Shown piece by piece: positions 25,616 to 32,060 of a stretch of DNA of 37,896 nt (position 1 is the stretch's first letter; each line of letters opens with the position of its first letter). Origin of the DNA: Gemmatimonadota bacterium (GTDB taxonomy: Bacteria; Gemmatimonadota; Gemmatimonadetes; Gemmatimonadales; GWC2-71-9); the NCBI GenBank assembly GCA_025358055.1, contig JANYKV010000183.1, positions 1-37,896 of the forward strand. The letters run 5' to 3'. The translations under genes and the position numbers were made by a program. Below the pieces are notes generated by a model, which was not told the DNA's origin, searched no databases, and saw nothing but the letters and a program-made list of their open reading frames with translations.

Positions 25616-26458
25616 ATGCATTCCAGCCGTCTGCTCGTGCTCGCGTCCCTCGTTCTGCCCGTCGTGCTCACTGCTCAGAGCCCACCGGCACCCGCCACCA
25701 ACGTCCTGTTCATCTATCGGGAATCGGTGAAGGCCGGCAAGGTCCCCGCGCACAACGCCCACGAAACGGCCTGGGCACGGGCCCTCACCGCCGCGAAGTC
25801 GCCGTCTCACTACATCGCAATGACGTCGCTCACGGGTCCGAACGAGGTCTGGTATTTCTCGGCCTACCCCACCTGGGCGGCCTACCAGAAGAACAACGAG
25901 GACGTCGCAGCCAACTCGGTGGCCACCGCGATCGGCGACCGGTTCGTCGGCGGCGAAGCCGATCTCCTCAGCGATATGCGAAGCATGACGCTCCGCCCTC
26001 GCCCCGAGCTGGGCTACGGTCCCCCGGCCGATCTTCCGCACATGCGGTTCGTCTCGGTGACCCGGATCTCAGTGCGCCCCGGTCACACCGGAGAATTCGA
26101 GGATGCGCGTAAGACGGTCAAGGCGGCCCACGAGACCGCTCACCTTAGCGACTCCTACTCCATCTGGGAGGCGAGCGCGGGCACAGCGGGGGCAACGTTC
26201 TACCTCTTCGTCGCCCGGAAGTCGCTCGCAGAACTGGATGAGGCCGCCACCATCCACGGTGCCGAGTACTTGACCGCGCTCGGCGGCGAGGAGGGGCAGA
26301 AGAAGCTGGCGGCGATGCAGGCGAGCGCCGTGAACACCCAGCAGACCGATCACTTCTCCTTCACGCCGTCGCAGAGCCTGCCGCCGCAAGAATGGGTCAC
26401 GGGCGACCCTGAATTCTGGAAGCCGAAGGCATCCGCAATGAAGAAGAAGACTCCGTAA
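25616..26458 (+). CDS. Exported protein with two dimeric-alpha/beta-barrel-like repeats
   Basis: 280 residues from ATG 25616 (AAGGAGG spaced four bases), with a signal peptide ending LTAQSP. I do not recognise a named family. Two halves have the same strand-helix-strand-strand order: residues 30-92 (LFIYRESVKAGK, helix, YIAMTSLTG, EVWYFSAY) and 144-206 (RFVSVTRISVRPG, helix, YSIWEASAG, TFYLFVARKS). This resembles fused NIPSNAP/ABM-type ferredoxin-like domains. A tail ends PPQEWVTGDPEFWKPK. A shorter paralogue lies at 32061-32717. Upstream are a G-rich array and a hairpin cluster. The function is unknown; such folds often bind haem, small aromatic ligands or act as monooxygenases. Confidence 0.8.
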   Translation: MHSSRLLVLASLVLPVVLTAQSPPAPATNVLFIYRESVKAGKVPAHNAHETAWARALTAAKSPSHYIAMTSLTGPNEVWYFSAYPTWAAYQKNNEDVAANSVATAIGDRFVGGEADLLSDMRSMTLRPRPELGYGPPADLPHMRFVSVTRISVRPGHTGEFEDARKTVKAAHETAHLSDSYSIWEASAGTAGATFYLFVARKSLAELDEAATIHGAEYLTALGGEEGQKKLAAMQASAVNTQQTDHFSFTPSQSLPPQEWVTGDPEFWKPKASAMKKKTP

Positions 26459-26470
26459 CCCACCGTGAGT

Positions 26471-26488
26471 GGCCGCCGAGAGGCGGCC
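26471..26488 (+). terminator. Possible transcription terminator hairpin
   Basis: A perfect seven-bp GC stem (GGCCGCC/GGCGGCC) with a GAGA loop begins 13 bases after the stop of the exported repeat protein. No T-run follows (the sequence continues GCTTCGCTTCGG), so it is at best a weak or factor-dependent terminator. It could simply belong to the hairpin repeat family. Confidence 0.35.
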
Positions 26489-27091
26489 GCTTCGCTTCGG
26501 GGCTTGTTGTTGATGCACAGTTCGTTAACTCGCAGGCGAGGCGATCTGGGCTGACTCGCGGCTGAAAACCGCGACACTCCGCTCGACTTCTGGGGTGCGG
26601 CGGAGCCAAACCGCGGAGAACGGTGGTTGCGGTGGTAACGAACAGAGTTCGAAAGAGTTAGAGCGCCGGTCGAATATAGGAGGGACTGTTTCCGGGCGGG
26701 GCGAATGAGCGTCGAATGATGAAGAGCGTGGCACGAGGCGGGTTGAATGGGCGGCGGCTGACGGAGAGTGCCCGTCGAATGGGGGCAGAGCTGAGTTGAG
26801 CGGGGATGAACGATCCGTGAACGAGGTAGGGCGACATGTGAGTACGACGGGGGGAGATCCGGTTTGAGAGGTCGGTGGGACGGAGGGCGGAGGCCGTGTT
26901 TCGAGGGCGGATCGAGGTGTCCACTTTGGGGTACAGGCGGGGTCGAACCTCGGAACATCCTCGCCCGGGTGAGGCTGCACCTGACGAGGCGGGAGGGGGG
27001 CGGGGCGAGGAGGTGAAGAGCGAGGATCCCAAGAATGAGTGACTACCGCAGCATTTCCGTGTCTGACTGTCGAGGGTATGATATGGTGGAT

Positions 27092-27126
27092 TTGGACTGC
27101 AAGAGGGGACGTCGATTGCAGTCCAA
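27092..27126. repeat. 11-bp perfect inverted repeat upstream of small membrane protein
   Basis: TTGGACTGCAA (27092-27102) and TTGCAGTCCAA (27116-27126) flank a 13-base loop, GAGGGGACGTCGA. The pairing extends with GGAT/ATCC after a one-base bulge. It ends 64 bases before the ATG at 27191. No T-run follows. It could be an operator, an mRNA leader hairpin or the remnant of an element end. Confidence 0.65.
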
Positions 27127-27190
27127 TCCCAGTTAGGTGGCACTGACAGGCGCTAGTGATGGTTCGGGCACTTCATCGGAGCGGAATAGA

Positions 27191-27634
27191 ATGAGCGGAA
27201 CATGGCAACCCTATCGCGAGCCGCTCCGCACAACACTCGTACGAACTCTTCTTATCGCGATCGTTGCGGGGACGGTGCTCGCGGCGTGGTCGGCCCGCTC
27301 CGCTCGGTCGATCCCATGGCCCGCCGCGGTAGTCCTCATGCTCTGGCCGTCGTTCGGGGGCCACTGGCTCGAGTTATGGTATCTCAATTGGCTAAGGCCT
27401 CGGCTGCCTGCCGCACGGACCGCGCAGTGTGTGGCGCGACTGGGCACCTGGTTTCTCGGTGGTTGCGGGTTAGGACTCGGCATGGTGCTCACTGCCCGCG
27501 GCCTCTATGGGTTCCGGTTGAGCCAGTTGCCCGCATGGTGGCTCGCTGGCGTCGTCTTCATCGGCGTGGAACTGGTCGCGCACACGGTGCTGCAGGTACG
27601 AGCGCGCCCCAGTTTCTTCAATGGGCGTGGCTAG
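27191..27634 (+). CDS. Small integral membrane protein of unknown function
   Basis: 147 residues with about four hydrophobic segments: LVRTLLIAIVAGTVLAAW (15-32), IPWPAAVVLMLWPSFGGHWL, LGTWFLGGCGLGLGMVLTA and LPAWWLAGVVFIGVELVAHTVL. Loops are Arg-rich, and the C-terminal tail (QVRARPSFFNGRG) is short and basic, probably cytoplasmic. I recognise no family. The start at 27191 has GGAG about ten bases before it; an in-frame upstream start at 27137 would add a polar leader with no support. It stands alone between repeat-rich gaps, so its context gives no functional hint. Confidence 0.7.
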   Translation: MSGTWQPYREPLRTTLVRTLLIAIVAGTVLAAWSARSARSIPWPAAVVLMLWPSFGGHWLELWYLNWLRPRLPAARTAQCVARLGTWFLGGCGLGLGMVLTARGLYGFRLSQLPAWWLAGVVFIGVELVAHTVLQVRARPSFFNGRG

Positions 27635-27682
27635 CAGCGCGAGTCGCGCCTGAACTCCCTACGATGCGTTTCGGGAGAGGGA

Positions 27683-27707
27683 GGTGCGGCGGTGCGGCGG
27701 TGCGGCG
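27683..27707. repeat. 8-bp tandem repeat GGTGCGGC
   Basis: Three perfect copies of GGTGCGGC in a row lie directly beside the 3' end of the broken Uma2 gene. This is a simple-sequence tract of no evident function. Confidence 0.7.
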
Positions 27708-27709
27708 GC

Positions 27710-27965
27710 CTATTTCGGAGAACCCTCGCCCCCTACGTCGGCGAAATAGGCTGCCAGGTTGAGCCGCCATGCCTCGATTTCTGAGGGGCCTAGGTGAGGT
27801 GGTCGACAATGATTTCAGGCCGTTGGTCGACCGGCCGCCAACGTTCGACCAGCCGAGCGTCGAGGTCGACGATCCAGTTACTCCGCGACTCCCGCATCCT
27901 GGTACGCGGGCCGCTTCACGACACGGTCGGATCGCGCCGTGGACTGCGACGTACCCGATGGACAG
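27710..27965 (-). pseudogene. Broken Uma2-family gene (5'-truncated, frameshifted)
   Basis: Minus-strand translation gives SQSTARSDRVVKRPAYQDAG, then EYWIVDLDARLVERWRP in another frame, then IEAWRLNLAAYFADVGGEG in a third. Together they match the C-terminal half of the intact Uma2 protein at 28344 (NDRTIKRPAYQRAG, EYWIVDPDSRTVERWRP and LDLAEYFAEVWGE). An extra base near 27879 (GAGTAACTGG against the expected GAGTACTGG) breaks the frame after GVAE, and at least one more indel follows an in-frame TAG. The N-terminal half is missing; hairpin repeats begin shortly beyond the break at about 28001. The stop of the last frame is at 27710. Confidence 0.8.
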
Positions 27966-28000
27966 CGGAACAGCGTCGGATCGGCGTCATCGTTTCCGAT

Positions 28001-28158
28001 GGCTAAAGCCCTCACTCGGCGGACGGCTCCTAGGGAGCCCGGGCCGCGTCTCCGCCTTCTGTCATTGCGAGACCCTGAAGGGGTCGAAGCAATCTGTCTC
28101 ACCCCCGTACGATGGCCGGCACAGATTGCCTCGACCCCTTCGGGTCCGCGCAAAGATT
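28001..28158. repeat. Hairpin cluster and full TGTCATTGCGAG palindromic element
   Basis: GGCTAAAGCC (28001-28010), spacer CTCACTCGGCGGAC and hairpin GGCTCCTAGGGAGCC (28025-28039) reproduce the order seen at 4750-4793. Then TGTCATTGCGAG (from 28060) with GGGGTCGAAGCAATCTG is mirrored by CAGATTGCCTCGACCCC up to about 28153, forming a long imperfect hairpin. This is the only full copy of the CATTGCGAG subtype in the window. The rest of the interval to 28343 shows nothing else recognisable. Confidence 0.75.
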
Positions 28159-28343
28159 AGGTTGGGGCCGCTCGGGGACTCGCGACGAAAGAACCCAAGT
28201 GAGCTTTCTTAAGACTGACCGCCGTTGACGACGCCGCCCGGGCTGAAATGATGGGGGTGGCATTCATTTGATTGCTCTGTTCCGGGCTGAGCTCGCCACG
28301 TTAGACGGATGGGTTGCCGAGGTGTCGCCGAGGAGGGTATGGT

Positions 28344-28916
28344 ATGGGTATGCCTGACGCGCGGCGGCGGTGGACCCGCGACGAGGTGTTGGCGCTCCCG
28401 GACGACGGCAACCGGTACGAGCTCATCGACGGCGAGCTGCTGGTGACACCGGCTCCTCGGCTAATCCACCAACGGGCGGTGATGGCGTTATACGACCGGA
28501 TCAAGCCGTACGTCGATCGGCACCACCTTGGAGAGGTCATGGCCTCTCCCGCCGATCTCGATTTCCGCCGGGGGTACTCGGCCCAGCCTGATCTCTTCGT
28601 CTTGCCGCTCGTCGGCGGACGGAAGCCGCTCGATTGGCGCCAATGCGAGGTGCCGATCTTCATCGCGGAAGTCCAGTCACCTTCGACGGGTCGCAACGAC
28701 CGGACGATCAAGCGCCCGGCCTATCAGCGGGCCGGTGTCGGGGAGTACTGGATCGTCGATCCTGATTCGAGGACCGTGGAGCGATGGCGACCCGAGGACC
28801 AGCGGCCCGCAGTGGCCCTGGACCGGGCGATCTGGCAGCCCAACAGCGCGCTTCCCGCGTTCGAGCTCGACCTCGCCGAGTATTTCGCCGAGGTGTGGGG
28901 AGAAACGCCTTCCTAA
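28344..28916 (+). CDS. Uma2-family (DUF820) PD-(D/E)xK nuclease-like protein
   Basis: 190 residues with the family's features in order: the N-terminal RRRWTRDEVLALPDDGNRYE, YELIDGELLVTPAP, then QPDLFVLPL (Asp83), IAEVQSPST (Glu109), the basic IKRPAYQRAG, EYWIVDPDSRTVERWRP and a terminal LDLAEYFAEVWG. The D...E-x-Q and conserved Lys/Arg fit a divergent PD-(D/E)xK active site. Uma2 proteins are abundant in multiple copies in some phyla and their biological role is unclear. AGGAGGG lies six bases before ATG 28344. Two broken relatives occur in this window at 20285 and 27710. Confidence 0.88.
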   Translation: MGMPDARRRWTRDEVLALPDDGNRYELIDGELLVTPAPRLIHQRAVMALYDRIKPYVDRHHLGEVMASPADLDFRRGYSAQPDLFVLPLVGGRKPLDWRQCEVPIFIAEVQSPSTGRNDRTIKRPAYQRAGVGEYWIVDPDSRTVERWRPEDQRPAVALDRAIWQPNSALPAFELDLAEYFAEVWGETPS

Positions 28917-28971
28917 TGTGAGTGGCGGATCCGCTCGGCGAGAGCGTACCGCGCAGTAGATTCTCCCTCCG

Positions 28972-29052
28972 ATGAGCACAGCTCCCAACCTTGGTGATCG
29001 GTATCTGATTGAGCGCGAACTTGGTCGAGGTGGGATGGCGACCGTTACCTGA
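28972..29052 (+). pseudogene. N-terminal remnant of a serine/threonine protein kinase
   Basis: From ATG 28972 the frame reads MSTAPNLGDRYLIERELGRG then GMATVT and a TGA, 26 residues in all. The segment RYLIERELGRGGMATV is the start of a bacterial Hanks-type kinase domain, including the glycine-rich ATP loop. The expected continuation V-Y-L-A is replaced: ACCGTTACCTGA looks like ACCGT(T)TACCTG with one base lost, giving a premature stop. Nothing kinase-like follows; a purine-rich CGCAAAGGAGGC tract (29060-29088) comes next. It is a decayed gene or a boundary of a deletion. Confidence 0.7.
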
Positions 29053-29115
29053 TTCCCAAACCGCAAAGGAGGCTAAGGAGTGTGAGGACAGAGCAGCGAA
29101 CGATCGCAAATTGGC

Positions 29116-30381
29116 CTACCGCAGCGCCCCGTAGACCAGTGCCTTGAAGGGCCCACCCAGGTCGACACCTCCGCCGAAGACGTTGGTGTAGATCAACCCG
29201 ATCAAGCGTTCCCGCGGATCCGCCCAGTACGTCGTCTTGAATGCGCCGCCCCATTCGAAGGAACCGACGGTCAGCGGCGACCGGAAGTCGTTGTCGGTCG
29301 TCTCCAAGGCAAAGCCTAGCCCGAAGGCCGGCTGCAAGGCACCCACCTGGTTGGTGAGTATCATGTCGACCGTTTTCCGGCCAAGAAGGCGGACCCCGTC
29401 CAGTTGGCCACCGTTGAGGAAGAGTTGCAGGAAGCGGGCGTAGTCAGCGGTGGTGGACGAGAGCCCGCCGCCCCCTGAGAAATACGTCACGAGTCGCGCC
29501 GGGAAATCGGGGTGGACCTTGGTGCTGCTATCCGGTTGGTGCCAGGCCACCAGCTTGCCGTCCTGATCCCGGTGCAGGGCGACGAGGCGGTTGCGCTTGG
29601 CTGTGGGAATAGCGAAGTAGGTGTCGCGTATCCGGAGCGGCTCGAAGATGCGGGTGCGGAAGAACTCATCGAGTGGCAGGCCGGAGATCACCTCGACCAG
29701 GCGGCCCAGGACATCGATCGAGATGCTGTAGGTGAAGCGTTCGCCCGGCTCGCTCTTGAGCGGGAGCCGACCCAGCGCACTGATCCGGTCCGCCAGAACA
29801 TCTCCTTCCTTGCCCAACGCCGTTATCCCTGCCTTGGCATAGATGGCCTTGAACTCGTCACTGCCGATATCGGCATAGTCGAGGCCGGAGGTGTGGGTCA
29901 GCAGCTGGCGGATGGTGGTGCGACGCCGGGCCGGCGCGGACTCGTAGGACGAGTCGGCGGGATGGAACTTCGTGAGGACCCGTTGCTCGGCGAACGCAGG
30001 CAGGTATTTCTCGATTGGCTCGTCCAGCCCAAAACGTCCCTCCTCCCAGAGCATCATCACGGCCAGGGAGGTAATGGCCTTGGTTTGCGAGGCGATCCGG
30101 AAAATATCGTCGACGCGCTGGGGGGCTTTCGTTTCGAGATCACGGACACCGTACGCCTTGTGGTAGGCGACCCGGCCATCGCCCACGATCATGACGACCG
30201 CGCCCGGGATCTGGCCGGAGCGAATCAGGCGGGTCACGAACGAATCGATGCGGGCCAAGCGTTCGGGGGCGAAAGCGGCGGCGCCGCCTCCCGGCCGCGG
30301 TGCCTGGGCGGCGCGTTTCTGCGCCGAAGCCGTGAGGGGGCACAGAGTCGCGGCCACCATTGCGCATGTCAACAAACGCAT
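29116..30381 (-). CDS. Exported serine beta-lactamase-fold hydrolase (EstB/CubicO type)
   Basis: 421 residues with a signal peptide ending LTASAQ. The catalytic motif is S98-Q-T-K101 in FRIASQTKAIT. The second motif is YSISIDVLGRLVE, where Tyr-Ser is kept and the usual Asn position is Ile, as is common in the EstB-like subgroup. Long conserved stretches (LLTHTSGLDYADIG, SLAVMMLWEEGRF, GGAFKTTYWADP) also match that subgroup of esterases and transpeptidase-like enzymes. I start at ATG 30381 rather than an upstream in-frame TTG at 30402 because the signal peptide begins there; GGAG lies about 12 bases upstream. The promoter-side region contains a 14-bp tandem repeat. Confidence 0.88.
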   Translation of the reverse strand: MRLLTCAMVAATLCPLTASAQKRAAQAPRPGGGAAAFAPERLARIDSFVTRLIRSGQIPGAVVMIVGDGRVAYHKAYGVRDLETKAPQRVDDIFRIASQTKAITSLAVMMLWEEGRFGLDEPIEKYLPAFAEQRVLTKFHPADSSYESAPARRRTTIRQLLTHTSGLDYADIGSDEFKAIYAKAGITALGKEGDVLADRISALGRLPLKSEPGERFTYSISIDVLGRLVEVISGLPLDEFFRTRIFEPLRIRDTYFAIPTAKRNRLVALHRDQDGKLVAWHQPDSSTKVHPDFPARLVTYFSGGGGLSSTTADYARFLQLFLNGGQLDGVRLLGRKTVDMILTNQVGALQPAFGLGFALETTDNDFRSPLTVGSFEWGGAFKTTYWADPRERLIGLIYTNVFGGGVDLGGPFKALVYGALR

Positions 30382-30493
30382 TTGGGAATCATCTCCAGTC
30401 AAACGTGGCGAACGGCGAAGGCGGAGGTTCGGAACCTACTTCGGCTCGGCCTGCGTCACCAGATCATGGGGGATCAGGGCCCGAGCGAAACTC

Positions 30494-30577
30494 GGACGGC
30501 AAGAACAGGACGGCAAGAACAAAACGGCAAAAACAAGACGGCAAGAACAAGACGGCATGAACAAGACGGCAAGAGAA
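30494..30577. repeat. 14-bp tandem repeat, six copies (consensus AGACGGCAAGAACA)
   Basis: Six consecutive 14-base units begin at 30494; the first five follow the consensus with one to three changes and the sixth is diverged (AGACGGCAAGAGAA). The period is not a multiple of three, arguing against coding. A degenerate second array with the same core (GACGGCAAGAACA) is at 36881-36947. Both lie upstream of minus-strand exported hydrolase genes. Confidence 0.85.
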
Positions 30578-30879
30578 GGCGGGAAAGGAGGCGCGGGTCT
30601 CTCTAGAGACCGTGCGCCGAGTGGGGACTTCCTTCGACCCCTTGCGATTAGTGGCAGGGATCGAGCGCGTTTCCTAGTGCAAAGCACTGAGGCCTGACTA
30701 CTCTTCGGGACCAAGTCATAGCATTCCCCGCGATGCGGCGCCCTGTGAGTCAAATTGCTTATGGCTACATTGGTCGTGACGCAGCAGTAAGCTCGGTATG
30801 CCGACTGCTCGCCAACTGTACGCCTCGACAAGACGGGTATTGAGTCGGAGAACAATTTCAGACTCCCAGAGGATTCGAC
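30578..30879. other. Gene-free region upstream of the metallo-hydrolase
   Basis: Apart from a small palindrome GTCTCTCTAGAGAC (30597-30610), I see no gene or repeat in these 300 bases. By eye the sequence is lower in GC than the surroundings from about 30640 onward, continuing into the next gene. It probably holds that gene's promoter, but no clear -35/-10 pair can be named. Confidence 0.4.
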
Positions 30880-31866
30880 GTGAGAATTGTCAGAAGTACA
30901 TTCCCAACGGTGATTCGCTTGGCAGTCGCGGTTTGCTTCCTACCGCCCGGACACGCCGCGGCACCTCCGGTGAAGACCCAGTCGCCGGGCTTTTACCGGA
31001 TGATGCTGGGCGATTTCGAAGTTACAGCGTTAAACGATGGGGTCGTTGCTTGGCCGACAGCCACGGCGCTGCCAAGCGCAACACCGGAGCAAATCACGAA
31101 TTGCCTTTCCGAAATGGGGCTCAGCGATCCTGTTGGCATGTCCTATAACGCATTGCTCATCAACACCGGCAGCAAGCTGGTTTTAATCGATACCGGTACT
31201 GGAGGGAAACTCGACGATTCTCCAGGATTTCATGGGGCCGGCCGTTTACTCGCCAATCTCCGCGCGGCAGGCTACCAGCCTGAACAAGTTGATGAAATCT
31301 ATATCACGCACGTAGGCCCCGATCACGTTGGCGGCCTGACCCACGGGACCGAGCGCACATTTCCGAATGCGATTCTTCGCGCGGCCAAGAGTGAGGTAGA
31401 CGGCTTTCTCAATTCGGACAAGGCAGCGGCGCAAATAGCGGCGGCCCCGGACACAGTCCGAGCCCAGGCCAAGGCCTGGCTTCAGTTTCTCGCGGGTTTG
31501 TTCGCGCCATACATCAAGGCCGGGAAATTTGAGAGCTTTGACGAAGACCTTGAGCTTGTGCCTGGTATCCGTGCGCTTGCAACGCACGGGCACACGCCTG
31601 GCCACACGTCCTATGTTGTCGAGAGCCGGGGACAGACGCTGATCGTGTTGGGCGATCTTGTGCATGTGGGCGCGGTGCAGTTTGCCTACCCGTCGCTCCC
31701 GACCTCGTTCGACGCGGACCCGGACGCGGCGATCGTTCAGCGCAAGCGTGCATTCCAATTAGCGGCCGACAAGGACTATTGGGTGGCAGGCGCGCATCTA
31801 TCCTTTCCTGGCATCGGCCACGTCCGAGCCGAGCAGGGGCACTATCGATGGATTCCGGTCAATTAG
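30880..31866 (+). CDS. Exported metallo-beta-lactamase-fold hydrolase with an altered zinc motif
   Basis: 328 residues from GTG 30880 (AGAGGA seven bases upstream), with a signal peptide ending GHAAAPP. The MBL fold is clear: LVLIDTGTGG, ITHVGPDHVGGL, ATHGHTPGHTSYV, VLGDLVHVG and AGAHLSFPGIGH, an order like methyl-parathion-hydrolase-type enzymes. The usual HxHxDH motif reads H144-V-G146-P-D148-H149, so the second His is Gly (GGC). The other ligand positions (His236/242, Asp259, the late His) are kept. Base and codon use look less GC-rich than the neighbours, suggesting acquisition from elsewhere (a visual judgement). It may bind one metal or use another ligand; the substrate is unknown. Confidence 0.85.
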   Translation: MRIVRSTFPTVIRLAVAVCFLPPGHAAAPPVKTQSPGFYRMMLGDFEVTALNDGVVAWPTATALPSATPEQITNCLSEMGLSDPVGMSYNALLINTGSKLVLIDTGTGGKLDDSPGFHGAGRLLANLRAAGYQPEQVDEIYITHVGPDHVGGLTHGTERTFPNAILRAAKSEVDGFLNSDKAAAQIAAAPDTVRAQAKAWLQFLAGLFAPYIKAGKFESFDEDLELVPGIRALATHGHTPGHTSYVVESRGQTLIVLGDLVHVGAVQFAYPSLPTSFDADPDAAIVQRKRAFQLAADKDYWVAGAHLSFPGIGHVRAEQGHYRWIPVN

Positions 31867-32060
31867 ACGATCACGAAATAGGAACTGCCGGCAGGTGGCG
31901 AGCGAAACGATGAGTCCCAAGAGTGAAACCTCGGCACACCTATCGTGAGACAGGGTCAGCCGACAAACCTCTATGTCACCCTTGGCGGTTGATTCCCACC
32001 GCCTTGCACTACGCGGTGTCCGAACCGGCGAAAGCAGCCGACGATTCCGCAGGAGGCCCT

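Larger units (their letters stand above)
26459..27190. other. 732-bp gene-free, G/purine-skewed interval
   Basis: I find no credible gene here. From the start it holds a hairpin GGCCGCC-GAGA-GGCGGCC (26471-26488), further hairpins CTCGCAGGCGAG (26529-26540) and CGCGG/CCGCG (26557-26573), and a G-rich tract (26640-26960). Within the tract GTCGAATG or GTTGAATG recurs at 26711, 26742 and 26774, with a weaker match near 26804, roughly 31 bases apart. An 11-bp inverted repeat (27092-27126) lies before the next gene. Minus-strand frames across the tract are Pro/Ser/Arg-rich and look like translated repeat, not protein. Confidence 0.6.

Noticed and set aside
26525..27143. Overlapping Pro/Ser/Arg-rich frames on the minus strand
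   Set aside because: They translate a purine-skewed repeat tract; several frames are open at once with similar low complexity and none has a ribosome-binding site or fold.
30436..30855. 139-codon frame on the minus strand containing CSC/LPSCSCR repeats
   Set aside because: The repeats come from translating the 14-bp DNA array, and the same type of sequence appears at 36.9 kb, so this is a DNA repeat and not a protein family.
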